A stretch of DNA of 11,007 nt from Actinomycetes bacterium (GCA_023436605.1 JAEZIQ010000054.1:1-11007); one strand, 5' to 3'. Positions 1-6,486 are shown, counted from the first letter of the stretch. The notes: a model not told the origin generated them from the sequence alone. Translations and numbers: made by a program.

Positions 1-26
1 GCGTTTAAATTTGCTGTTATATTCCC

Positions 27-42
27 CGGTTATTTATAACCG
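27..42. repeat. 16-bp palindrome in an AT-rich intergenic tail
   Basis: Two perfect 7-bp arms (CGGTTAT and ATAACCG) are separated by TT. They lie in the first 40 or so bases of the window, which are much richer in A and T than anything else here. The 2-nt spacer is too short for a normal RNA hairpin loop, and no U-tract follows on the leftward transcript, so a terminator is unlikely. A dimeric regulator site or promoter region for a gene beyond the left edge is possible. The inverted repeat is directly visible; any function is inference. Confidence 0.35.
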
Positions 43-72
43 CGCGCCCCTTCCCCGCGGTTTCGGCGGCCG

Positions 73-558
73 CTAGGCCTTGAGGAGGCGGGTGACACTT
101 TCGGCGACGCAGCAGGGCTTCTCGCCCACCGTGCCGTCGGGTCCCTGAACCTCGACGGTGATCCTGGTCACCATCTCGAGCCAGCCGTTGCCGAGATCGT
201 TGGCCTCGGTCATCTCCGCTCTGGCCCGGACCCGGGAGCCGGACGGTACCGGCGAGGGGAAGCGCACCTTGTTCCAGCCGTAGTTCACTCCCATCGTGAA
301 TCCGGATCGCACCTCGACCAGATCGAGCCGGAAGCCATCAATCATCGAGAGAGTCAGGTTGCCGTGGGCGATGGTCGTGCCGAAAGGACTCTCGTTCTTC
401 GAACGCTCGACGTCGACGTGAATCCACTGGTGGTCACCTGACAGATCAGCGAAGGTGTCGATCATCTCCTGGGTGACCTCGCGCCACTCGGTCGGGCCGA
501 CTTCCCTGCCAACCAGTTCCTTTACCTGCTCGGGGCCTTCAATCGCGAGAGTTTCCAT
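73..558 (-). CDS. MaoC/NodN-like (R)-specific enoyl-CoA hydratase family protein
   Basis: This 161-residue protein has the single hot-dog fold layout of MaoC-type dehydratases, whose best-known members add water to trans-2-enoyl-CoA to give (R)-3-hydroxyacyl-CoA. The hydratase signature lies at about residues 36-66 (FADLSGDHQWIHVD, then SPFGTTIAHG). D42 and H47 fit the catalytic Asp/His pair. A second family block, RFPSPVPSG, begins near residue 99. There is no signal peptide or membrane segment, so it should be cytosolic. The ATG at 558 gives the full family length. The gene lies 40 nt after the Tad/VanY/SLT fusion gene, with no clear ribosome-binding site just before the start. It has no obvious link to envelope or phosphate functions. 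Family assignment is strong; the substrate cannot be told from sequence. Confidence 0.9.
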   Translation of the reverse strand: METLAIEGPEQVKELVGREVGPTEWREVTQEMIDTFADLSGDHQWIHVDVERSKNESPFGTTIAHGNLTLSMIDGFRLDLVEVRSGFTMGVNYGWNKVRFPSPVPSGSRVRARAEMTEANDLGNGWLEMVTRITVEVQGPDGTVGEKPCCVAESVTRLLKA

Positions 559-598
559 GGCGCAACAGTAGCGGCAATTGTCGCCGCCGCCTCCATTT

Positions 599-2440
599 CT
601 ACTTGACCAGGTCGATCGTCATGCCGATCGGGCTGATCGCCCCCATGCCGCCGAGCATGCCGAGGATCTTGGTCACGTAGGCCTGGGTTTCCGGGTAAGG
701 CGGGATGCAGTTGCAGGAGCCGACCGCTCCCGGACCGGCGTTGTAGGCGGCGAGGGCGAGCGCCGGCGAACCGAAGCGTTCGAGCAGGTCGCTCATCAAG
801 TGGGCCTGGGCCATGATCGCGGCTGCCGGATCAAACGGATCCTCTAGCCCGTACTCGGCAGCGGCCGCGGGCGTGAACGCGGCGATCCCGAATGCGATCC
901 CGTTGCCGGCATTCGGGTCAAAGCTCGATTCGGCGAAAAGCTGGGCGGCGAGCAGGGCGGCCGAGACGTTCCACTTCATCGCTGCCCTCAGGACCAGGGG
1001 ACGGACCCAGTCCGGAGTGAATGACGGCACCGCCTGCGAAAGTGCGGCGGAACGATCTCCCTCCCCGGTCCCGACCTGATTTCCATCCTCCGAGCAGGGC
1101 GCCGGTCCAGCGACGAACCCGTAGTGCCAGGCCTCCCACGAGTACCTCTTGGTGAAGCCGAAGCGACCGGCGTTGGCAGCCAGCCAGCCGTAGGCCCCGG
1201 ACGGCCCAAGGTCGAGTTCGGTCGCGCAACGGTGCAGCGACTGGCCGGGTGGCGCGACCCAGGTCGGATCGGGGTTGGCGGCGAAGAGAGCGGCCTGTTC
1301 GGCGTCGGAGCGGAAGGCCGAGTTGATCGTCAGGGTGATCCCGGCCGCAGCCGCGGCTGCCGACATCGCGTCGAAGGCGGCCGCCACGTCGGGCCGCATT
1401 CCCCTGCCCTGCCTCTCAGCCAGAGGACCGGAATAGCCGCCCCCGCTGGCAAACGAAGGTACCGCCCCCATCGAGAACGGAACGCTGATCCTGGCTTCGG
1501 CCCAGTTCGGCGGGGCCCGGTGACTTCCGCCGCCGGTTCCGGCCCGGACCGAGGTCGCGATCGAGACCCTGGCCCTGACCGGCGCGTAGGAGTACGAGTC
1601 GGGAAAGCGGACCGAAACCGCGAGCGGCGAGGCACCGTTGGTCACCGCCGCCTCGACCGCCGCCAGCCGCGCCCGGCTCAGATACACCGGTTTTGGCATG
1701 TGAGCAGGATTCGGCAGGCCGTTCGGCAGCCTCGGCGGCGCCAGCAGACGGGGCAGGTCGTCCTTCATCGAACGGACCGCCGACATTGCCGAGAGATCGG
1801 CCGTTCGCTGGGCATTGGCCTTGCCGGTGACGGCACCCGAGACAGCCATGATCGCCACCGCCCCCAGGACCAGGGTGAAGACACCGCCCAGCACGAGCGG
1901 AGTCGCCTGCCCCCTGGAGGAACGCAGGCGGGACATGAGCTGGCGGCCGCCAGCCGGCTTCTCCACCAGTTCGACCCGGTCGGCAAACTCGTCGGCCTCT
2001 TCCAGAATCAGTTCGGTCAGCGGGGAGGGTCCGGACTCGGCCGGCTCCGCCCGATCGTCACCGGCGATGAGCACTTCACCCCAACCGAGTTCGAGCAGCT
2101 CCCGGTACCGGCTTTCTGAGGCAATCACGGCAACTGCTCCGTCGCCGGCAGCGTCGCGGATCCGGGTAACCGTCGAGGCGAGTTCATCGGTTTCCTCAAC
2201 CGAGACGAAGATCAGGTCGCCCCGGGCCCGGGCGACCACCCCCGGAGCGGTCGAGCCCAGGGTCGCCTCGAGGTCCTTTGCCTCTTCCGGGGCGAGCAGG
2301 CTGGCCGGCCGAGGCCGTTCCCGACCGATCTCGACCACCACTCCGATTCCGGTCCCAGCGAGCTGGCGAGCCCGTTCGGAAGCCAGCCTTTCGACTCGAC
2401 GCTGCCGCCCTAGTGCCGCGATCAGGAGGTGGTCGCTCAT
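599..2440 (-). CDS. Fusion: unknown N-terminal domain, Tad-type membrane anchor, VanY-like D,D-carboxypeptidase, SLT lytic transglycosylase
   Basis: The 613-residue product has four parts. Residues 1-168 are hydrophilic, look alternating alpha/beta (strand-like LIFVSVE, AVAVIAS, EVLIAGD) and match nothing I recognise. Residues 169-225 resemble the N-terminus of Tad/TadG-type proteins: a basic stretch (SRLRSSR), RGQATPLVLGG, one membrane helix at about 182-202, then KANAQRTADLSAMSAV. Residues about 345-445 form a VanY/D-Ala-D-Ala carboxypeptidase domain with NSAFRSDAEQ, zinc-site SLHRCATELD (H403, D410) and WEAWHYGF (E436, H439). Residues about 475-595 form an SLT transglycosylase domain with AESSFDPNAG (catalytic E504) and AYNAGPGAV (565-573). 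Basic residues before the helix put the N-terminus inside and both wall-cutting domains outside. The ATG at 2440 overlaps the preceding stop as ATGA, with GGGAGG 9 nt upstream. An internal ATG at 1936 would begin a plain Tad-anchored form but lacks a ribosome-binding site. Domain calls are strong; the combined role is inferred. Confidence 0.88.
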   Translation of the reverse strand: MSDHLLIAALGRQRRVERLASERARQLAGTGIGVVVEIGRERPRPASLLAPEEAKDLEATLGSTAPGVVARARGDLIFVSVEETDELASTVTRIRDAAGDGAVAVIASESRYRELLELGWGEVLIAGDDRAEPAESGPSPLTELILEEADEFADRVELVEKPAGGRQLMSRLRSSRGQATPLVLGGVFTLVLGAVAIMAVSGAVTGKANAQRTADLSAMSAVRSMKDDLPRLLAPPRLPNGLPNPAHMPKPVYLSRARLAAVEAAVTNGASPLAVSVRFPDSYSYAPVRARVSIATSVRAGTGGGSHRAPPNWAEARISVPFSMGAVPSFASGGGYSGPLAERQGRGMRPDVAAAFDAMSAAAAAAGITLTINSAFRSDAEQAALFAANPDPTWVAPPGQSLHRCATELDLGPSGAYGWLAANAGRFGFTKRYSWEAWHYGFVAGPAPCSEDGNQVGTGEGDRSAALSQAVPSFTPDWVRPLVLRAAMKWNVSAALLAAQLFAESSFDPNAGNGIAFGIAAFTPAAAAEYGLEDPFDPAAAIMAQAHLMSDLLERFGSPALALAAYNAGPGAVGSCNCIPPYPETQAYVTKILGMLGGMGAISPIGMTIDLVK

Positions 2441-2790
2441 CCCGGCTTGCCTCCCGCTTCGGCCGAAGTCGCCAGGGCGTCACCCATCGACGGAAAAAGA
2501 GAGGGAGGTCGCAGGTGAACCCGGACCCGCGCTCCGACCTGCGAAACCGTGACCCGCTCACGGGCCCAGCCCGGCAAGGCTTCACGAACCGCGGGCTCGA
2601 CCGGCTCTCCCCGGATCAGGGCCACGGCGCCGGCGGCCGCAGCGCCGTCGGCGATCGTCGATGTGTAACCGGCAGCAAGCAACTGGAAGCACAGCAGCCC
2701 GGCCAGCATCAGGGCGGCGATGCCCGCCACGGCCTCGACGGTCGCCTGCCCCGAATCCGCCGGTCGCGTTGGTCGGGGCCGGACGGCCAT
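2437..2790 (-). CDS. TadE-like pseudopilin-type membrane protein (second copy)
   Basis: A 117-residue protein with a short basic leader, then SGQATVEAVAGIAALMLAG at the start of one long hydrophobic helix (about residues 20-45), and an extracytoplasmic tail. G14 followed by E19 fits the prepilin-peptidase pattern of cleavage after Gly with Glu at +5. This is typical of TadE-like minor pseudopilins of Flp/Tad pili. The tail is short (about 70 residues) and lacks a recognisable enzyme domain. The ATG at 2790 shares one base with the stop of the preceding TadE-like gene (TGATG), and its own stop overlaps the next start by 4 nt, so all three genes should be translationally coupled. TadE-like membership rests on the N-terminal motif; the exact subfamily is uncertain. 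Confidence 0.8.
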   Translation of the reverse strand: MAVRPRPTRPADSGQATVEAVAGIAALMLAGLLCFQLLAAGYTSTIADGAAAAGAVALIRGEPVEPAVREALPGWARERVTVSQVGARVRVHLRPPSLFPSMGDALATSAEAGGKPG

Positions 2791-3149
2791 CAGCCGTCTC
2801 CCATCGAGCTCGAACCGTAGACATGGGTTTCCGGGAAACCGGGAATCAGGGCTGGGACCCGGACCCCGACCCTCACCCCGTCATCCTCGGAGACTTTGAG
2901 TCCGCTCCGCAGGACACCCGGCAGCGCCCGCTCCGCGGCACCCCGCGGCTCCTTGCCGGTCAGCACGGCTCTGGCTCCCGCCCGGGCCGCCACCCCGGCC
3001 GACCAGAGGGCCGCGCCGGCAATCACGATCTGGGCGGCAACGAGGATCGAGAGTAAGACGATCGGCAGCGAGCCGATCAGTTCAAGCGAGACCGAGCCAC
3101 GCTCTGAAGTCCGCTTCCGGGGATCGATCTCTGTTCGTATCGGGAACAT
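2790..3149 (-). CDS. TadE-like pseudopilin-type membrane protein (first copy)
   Basis: A 119-residue protein with a charged leader (residues 1-17) followed by RGSVSLELIGSLPIVLLSI. G18 with E23 at +5 matches the prepilin-peptidase site. The hydrophobic helix spans about 26-48 and is followed by AGVAARAGARA, the Ala/Arg-rich segment common after TadE helices. The remaining 65 or so residues would be outside the membrane. This is the first gene of a three-gene overlapping unit. A 67-bp gap separates it from the EEP gene upstream, the widest gap between genes in this window, so a promoter may lie there, but I see no convincing -35/-10 pair. Family call is good; whether it is a pilus subunit or a membrane anchor for the fusion protein is not known. 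Confidence 0.82.
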   Translation of the reverse strand: MFPIRTEIDPRKRTSERGSVSLELIGSLPIVLLSILVAAQIVIAGAALWSAGVAARAGARAVLTGKEPRGAAERALPGVLRSGLKVSEDDGVRVGVRVPALIPGFPETHVYGSSSMGDG

Positions 3150-3216
3150 GCCCCGACGGTGAACGAAAAAGGCTCAAATATGGCTCTACAGGTGCAACGA
3201 TTGCGCACGTCGCACT
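3150..3216. other. 67-bp intergenic region upstream of the TadE-like operon
   Basis: This is the widest gap between genes in the window. On the minus strand it holds an imperfect dyad (3192-3208, outer arms GTGC/GCAC), a direct repeat of GGCTC (plus strand) at 3171-3175 and 3182-3186 spaced 6 nt apart, and a run of five T (minus) near 3166-3170. A TTGCAC that could serve as a -35 is present, but no -10 sits at the right spacing. It probably carries the start signals of the Tad-like unit, which is inference from position only. Confidence 0.3.
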
Positions 3217-4068
3217 TCAGACCCCGACCCGCATCATCACCGGGGCGTGGTCGGAGAGGCGGATCATCAGGCCGGTCTCCGGGTCGGGCACGTCGCGCCG
3301 GGCAGCCGGCCAGGCTTCGGCCGGGTCCAGCACCTCGAGGTTTCGCGCCAACAGGTGGTCGATCGAGCCCTCCGACGTGACCCCGGACAGACCGAACTCT
3401 TCTTCCAGCCGATCGAACACATCGCTCGTCTGCGGACGCAGGTTGAAATCGCCACCGAGGATGAGCGGCCGGTCGCCGGCTTTCCCGGTCGCGAGCCGGG
3501 CGGTGCGCATCACGTCACCGGCGGCTCGCTCACCGGTGCTGGCGTGGAAGTTGGCGACACAGAGTCCACAGCCGAGCTCGACCATCGACATCACCCGGCG
3601 TTCCGGAAACCAGGTCAATGTCGTCTTACTGAAATCCGTCACTTCAGCTCCGGGCCGATAGCCCTCGAGACCGGGCACGGCGTTCCGAATAAGAGTCAGG
3701 TTGCTGCCGCCTTCCCAGCTGCCGGCCAGTTGTGGCCGTAGCCGGGCCACAGGCGACATCACGGGCCTCAGCCAGTTGCGGGAGGTGAGTGCAACCCGTC
3801 CCGTCGCCCCGGTCACCTCGGCCAGCCGGTGACTCCAGCGGGGCGGCACCTCCTGCAGCAGGGCGATATCCCATTTGGAGGCGGCGAGAAAGGCTGCAAA
3901 CTCACGAAACAGGTCCCGATTCTGGCGGACATGCTTCTTGCCGGTTACCGGATGGCCGAGCAGCCGCCAGCCGAGCCCGCCCTCGGCGACTCCAGTCTCC
4001 TTGCCCCCGGGAGCCGGGGGAAAGTCCCGTCCGTGGAACAGGTTCCAGCTGAGAACCCTGAAGTTCAG
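3217..4068 (-). CDS. Endonuclease/exonuclease/phosphatase (EEP) family enzyme with probable CTG start
   Basis: Read from a CTG at 4068, the protein has 283 residues and a complete EEP catalytic set. It starts NFRVLSWNLFHGRD (N9), then DIALLQE (metal-binding E73), ANFHAS (H175), LGGDFNLRP (D207, N209), SIDHLLAR (D237, H238) and LSDHAPVMM (D273, H274). These are the landmarks of DNase I/exonuclease III/phosphodiesterase-like metal-dependent enzymes. The substrate could be nucleic acid, a phospholipid or a sugar phosphate. There is no signal peptide. The frame is open from 4260 but has no ATG, GTG or TTG before the GTG at 3849, and starting there would remove N9 and E73. The CTG overlaps the preceding TGA (CTGA) and has GGAGG 10 nt upstream (4079-4083). 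Family call is very strong; the CTG start is inferred. Confidence 0.88.
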   Translation of the reverse strand: MNFRVLSWNLFHGRDFPPAPGGKETGVAEGGLGWRLLGHPVTGKKHVRQNRDLFREFAAFLAASKWDIALLQEVPPRWSHRLAEVTGATGRVALTSRNWLRPVMSPVARLRPQLAGSWEGGSNLTLIRNAVPGLEGYRPGAEVTDFSKTTLTWFPERRVMSMVELGCGLCVANFHASTGERAAGDVMRTARLATGKAGDRPLILGGDFNLRPQTSDVFDRLEEEFGLSGVTSEGSIDHLLARNLEVLDPAEAWPAARRDVPDPETGLMIRLSDHAPVMMRVGV

Positions 4069-4415
4069 TAGCTGCGAGCCTCCGAAACGACCAGCCAGAT
4101 TCCAACCAGGGCCGATCCCAGGAGGAGCAGCCAGGCCATGGTCCCGAGGCCCGTGTCGAACATCTTCGAAGCGCCGGCGATCAGCAGAACGATCACCCCG
4201 AAGCAGGAGTAGAGAATGATCCGGCGCGAGTCGGCCATCGCGAGCAGACCGGTCCTGAACTCATAGGTCAGGCGGTACACGGTCCAGGCGATCCCGGCCA
4301 GAAAAGCCATCGAGATAGCGGTCAGGGCGGCCTCCGCGAAATTGCCTCCGTTGGGAAGAAAGGCGATCCCGGCGGCAAGCACCGCGATGATCAGGATGTT
4401 CCGGGCCAGAACCAC
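4065..4415 (-). CDS. Four-helix membrane protein of unknown function
   Basis: I do not recognise this 116-residue protein. It is mostly hydrophobic, with four probable helices at about residues 4-21, 29-48, 65-82 and 90-110. Loops are short, and charged segments (RLTYEFRTG, MADSRR) lie between helices two and three. It begins with GTG at 4415 without a clear ribosome-binding site, and other starts nearby are possible. It lies 48 nt after the 81-residue membrane protein, and its TGA overlaps the CTG start of the EEP gene, which suggests the two are translated in a coupled way. That pairing is the only hint to function. Hydrophobic pattern and codon use support a real gene rather than a shadow. 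Confidence 0.7.
   Translation of the reverse strand: MVLARNILIIAVLAAGIAFLPNGGNFAEAALTAISMAFLAGIAWTVYRLTYEFRTGLLAMADSRRIILYSCFGVIVLLIAGASKMFDTGLGTMAWLLLLGSALVGIWLVVSEARSY
4079..4083 (-). promoter_or_regulatory. Shine-Dalgarno site supporting the CTG start of the EEP gene
   Basis: The minus strand reads GGAGG here, followed by 10 nt and then CTG at 4068-4066. It lies inside the last codons of the membrane-protein gene. Few genes in this window have so clean a site, and it decides in favour of the CTG over the far-downstream GTG at 3849. Confidence 0.6.
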
Positions 4416-4463
4416 GAGAAAAGCCTACTCGCCCGACGGTCGCGACGAGAAGTCTCCGGCGGA

Positions 4464-4709
4464 CTAGCCGGCGACCATCAAAGCGATGCCGAGCACGATG
4501 ATCGCCAAAGTCGCCAGTAGCCCGAGGATGCCGACTCCGAGAGCCAGGACAGCCGCGGCACCACGCCCCTCCTGGTGATAGTCGACGTACTTTGCTCCAC
4601 CCCAGATCGCCAGCGAAGAAACCAGGGCGACGCCCAGTCCGGCGACAAATGAAGCCACGACGGTCTTCAGCAGGTCACCGGAATCGACCAGTACAGCGAA
4701 GGCGGTCAT
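4464..4709 (-). CDS. Small two-helix membrane protein next to pit
   Basis: An 81-residue protein with two hydrophobic helices (about residues 14-35 and 52-79) joined by a polar loop containing KYVDYHQEGRG. I cannot name its family. The ATG at 4709 lies 3 nt after the pit stop codon and has GGAAGG 10 nt upstream, so it should be made together with the phosphate permease. Its position suggests a small accessory or regulatory subunit of Pit, or an unrelated membrane protein carried in the same transcript. Tight spacing, a good ribosome-binding site and a clean membrane profile support a real gene. The function is not known. Confidence 0.75.
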   Translation of the reverse strand: MTAFAVLVDSGDLLKTVVASFVAGLGVALVSSLAIWGGAKYVDYHQEGRGAAAVLALGVGILGLLATLAIIVLGIALMVAG

Positions 4710-4712
4710 CGA

Positions 4713-5834
4713 TCAGGCGCCTTCCGCCTGGACGTCGACAACCTCGGTCCGGCGGGATCGCTTGACGAAGGCAAACACGATCAGGGCCAGGGCGACCGCG
4801 CTGATCACGATCGGTCCGATCGTGCCCCCGCCGAGCAGCTCGGTCACCCCATAGGTCAGGGCTCCGATCAGGGCGGCCGCCGGCAGGGTGAGGACCCAGG
4901 CGGTGACGATGTTGCCGGCCACGCCCCAGCGAACGGCGGAAATCCGCTTGGCGACGCCCGACCCCATCACGCCGCCGTTGATCACGTGGGTGGTCGAGAG
5001 GGGGAACCCGAAATGCGATGAAGCCATGATCACCGCCGCGCCCGCACCCTGAGCCGAAAAGCCCTGGGCGGGATCCATCTTGATGATCCTCATGCCGGTC
5101 GTCTTGATGATCCGCCAGCCGCCGCTGTAGGTGCCGAGCGCGATCGCGGTAGCGGCAGAGAGAATCACCCAGAAGGGCGGATCGGACCCGGCCGGAATCA
5201 CGCCGTCGGCGATCAGCGCGAGGGTGATCACGCCCATCGTCTTCTGCGCGTCGTTGGTGCCATGAGCCAGGGCGAGCAGCCCTCCGGACGCGATCTGACC
5301 GACCCGGTATCCGCGGCCGACCGGGCCGGGCCTCAGGTTGCGCACGATCCGGTAGGAGAGGCCGATCGCCAGCGCCGCGACGATGAAAGCGAGAATCGGG
5401 GCGACCACAGCCGGGATCAGCACCTTGCCGACCAGCCCGGCGGTTTCGATCGAGCCGGTGCCGGCGGCAACCAGAGCGGAGCCGACAATGCCACCGATCA
5501 GGGCGTGGGAGCTGGACGAGGGCAGGCCGAAGTACCAGGTGACGAGGTTCCAGGCGATCGCCCCGACCAGACCGGCGAACACGATGTTGAGCGCACCCGG
5601 ACCGGAAATGGCGCCCTGGTCGACCACATCGGAAGCGATCGTCGCCGCGACCTCGATCGAGATGAAGGCACCGACGAAGTTGAGGATGGCAGCGAAGGCG
5701 ATCGCTGCTTTCGGCGAGGCGGCCCCGGTGGAAATTGAGGTAGCCACGACATTGGCGGTGTCGTGGAAGCCGTTTGTGTAGTCGAAGGCCAGGGCCGAGA
5801 CCACCACGATTACGAGGATCAGGTGGAAGTCCAC
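4713..5834 (-). CDS. pit: Low-affinity inorganic phosphate transporter, Pit family
   Basis: This 373-residue polytopic membrane protein imports phosphate, in the Pit family usually as a metal-phosphate complex driven by proton symport. The two inverted family repeats are visible: DYTNGFHDTANVVAT (18-32) with LPSSSSHALIGG (104-115), and LAHGTNDAQKTMG (189-201) with PLSTTHVINGGVMG (278-291). About ten hydrophobic segments cover the chain, and the length is normal for bacterial Pit. The start is GTG at 5834, 4 nt after the stop of the DUF47 gene, with only a weak ribosome-binding site, as expected for coupled translation. The DUF47-Pit pair is a common arrangement in which the PhoU-like partner is thought to control the permease. 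Here it follows ppk1, which links uptake with polyphosphate storage. Confidence 0.95.
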   Translation of the reverse strand: MDFHLILVIVVVSALAFDYTNGFHDTANVVATSISTGAASPKAAIAFAAILNFVGAFISIEVAATIASDVVDQGAISGPGALNIVFAGLVGAIAWNLVTWYFGLPSSSSHALIGGIVGSALVAAGTGSIETAGLVGKVLIPAVVAPILAFIVAALAIGLSYRIVRNLRPGPVGRGYRVGQIASGGLLALAHGTNDAQKTMGVITLALIADGVIPAGSDPPFWVILSAATAIALGTYSGGWRIIKTTGMRIIKMDPAQGFSAQGAGAAVIMASSHFGFPLSTTHVINGGVMGSGVAKRISAVRWGVAGNIVTAWVLTLPAAALIGALTYGVTELLGGGTIGPIVISAVALALIVFAFVKRSRRTEVVDVQAEGA

Positions 5835-5838
5835 GGCG

Positions 5839-6456
5839 TCAGGAGTTCTTGATCACGATGCCTTCGAGAATGTGCGCCGCGTTCTCAGTCGCGTCGATCG
5901 CCTTCTCGAGGACCCCAAAGATGTCCTTCCAGCGAATCACGAACATCGGATCGATTCCATTCGAAAAAAGTGAGGCGACCGCGTCGCGGTAAAGCCGATC
6001 GCCGTCATTCTCCAACCGGTGGATCTCGATCCAGTACTGGTCAAGATCGCGGAAGGACGGCAGATTCTCGAGGCCCAGTGACAGCTGTTCGCAGCACTTG
6101 ACCAGGATCTCGGCCATGGCCGAGGCCTGTTCCATCGGAGCTTCGATCTTGTAGAGAGCCAGGAAGTCGGAGGTTTCCTCGATGTAGTCGACTACGTCAT
6201 CGAGCTTGGTCGCGAGCCCGTAGATGTCCTCGCGGTCGATCGGTGTGACGAAAGTCGAGTTGAGCCGGTTGATGATGTCGTGGGTGATCCGGTCGCCTTC
6301 CTGCTCGATGATCAGGATTTCGCGGCCGAGGCCGTTGTCGTCGGGCCAGCTCGACATCATCTCGTCCAGCATCCCCGCCGCGCGCAGCGTGTTCTGTCCG
6401 GCCTCGTTGAAGAGGTCGAAGAAGGTGCGATCGCGTGGCAGGAGCGAGAAGCGCAT
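5839..6456 (-). CDS. DUF47/PhoU-like Pit accessory protein
   Basis: A 205-residue all-helical protein of the DUF47 (PhoU_div) family. It opens with LLPRDRTFFDLFNEAG, the usual N-terminus of these proteins. It carries two PhoU-type acidic motifs: EQEGDRITHD (residues 51-60) and HRLENDGDRLYRDA (136-149). Between them is DREDIYGLATKLDDVVDYIEE (from residue 74), also typical. In PhoU-fold proteins such motifs bind metal clusters. The gene lies 4 nt upstream of pit, which fits a role as its cytoplasmic regulator. The ATG at 6456 gives the normal full length; the ribosome-binding site is weak. No other PhoU-type gene is seen in this window, so this may be the only PhoU-like regulator of the visible part of the locus. 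Confidence 0.92.
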   Translation of the reverse strand: MRFSLLPRDRTFFDLFNEAGQNTLRAAGMLDEMMSSWPDDNGLGREILIIEQEGDRITHDIINRLNSTFVTPIDREDIYGLATKLDDVVDYIEETSDFLALYKIEAPMEQASAMAEILVKCCEQLSLGLENLPSFRDLDQYWIEIHRLENDGDRLYRDAVASLFSNGIDPMFVIRWKDIFGVLEKAIDATENAAHILEGIVIKNS

Positions 6457-6486
6457 CAGGGCGGTGCCAACCTAGCAGAGCATCGC

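Noticed and set aside
571..587. Hairpin GCGGC-N7-GCCGC between the fusion gene and the MaoC gene
   Set aside because: Five-base GC arms are frequent by chance in this composition, and no U-tract follows on the minus transcript.
1124..2119. A 331-codon open frame on the plus strand opposite the Tad/VanY/SLT gene
   Set aside because: The minus strand carries active-site motifs of two enzyme families over the same stretch. The plus frame is Arg/Gly/Pro-rich shadow sequence.
3150..3170. GTTCACC on the minus strand just before the TadE-like gene, resembling one unit of an actinobacterial PhoP (PHO) box
   Set aside because: Only one unit is a fair match; the adjoining 11-nt unit does not fit, and the site would lie within about 15 nt of the start codon, too close for a normal operator.
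3192..3208. Dyad after the EEP stop codon as an intrinsic terminator
   Set aside because: The stem is imperfect and the run of five T lies more than 20 nt away with unrelated sequence between, so it does not have terminator geometry.
3217..3849. EEP gene starting at GTG 3849 (210 residues)
   Set aside because: This start would cut off the LSWN motif and the catalytic Glu, both encoded in frame immediately upstream. The CTG at 4068 gives a complete enzyme.
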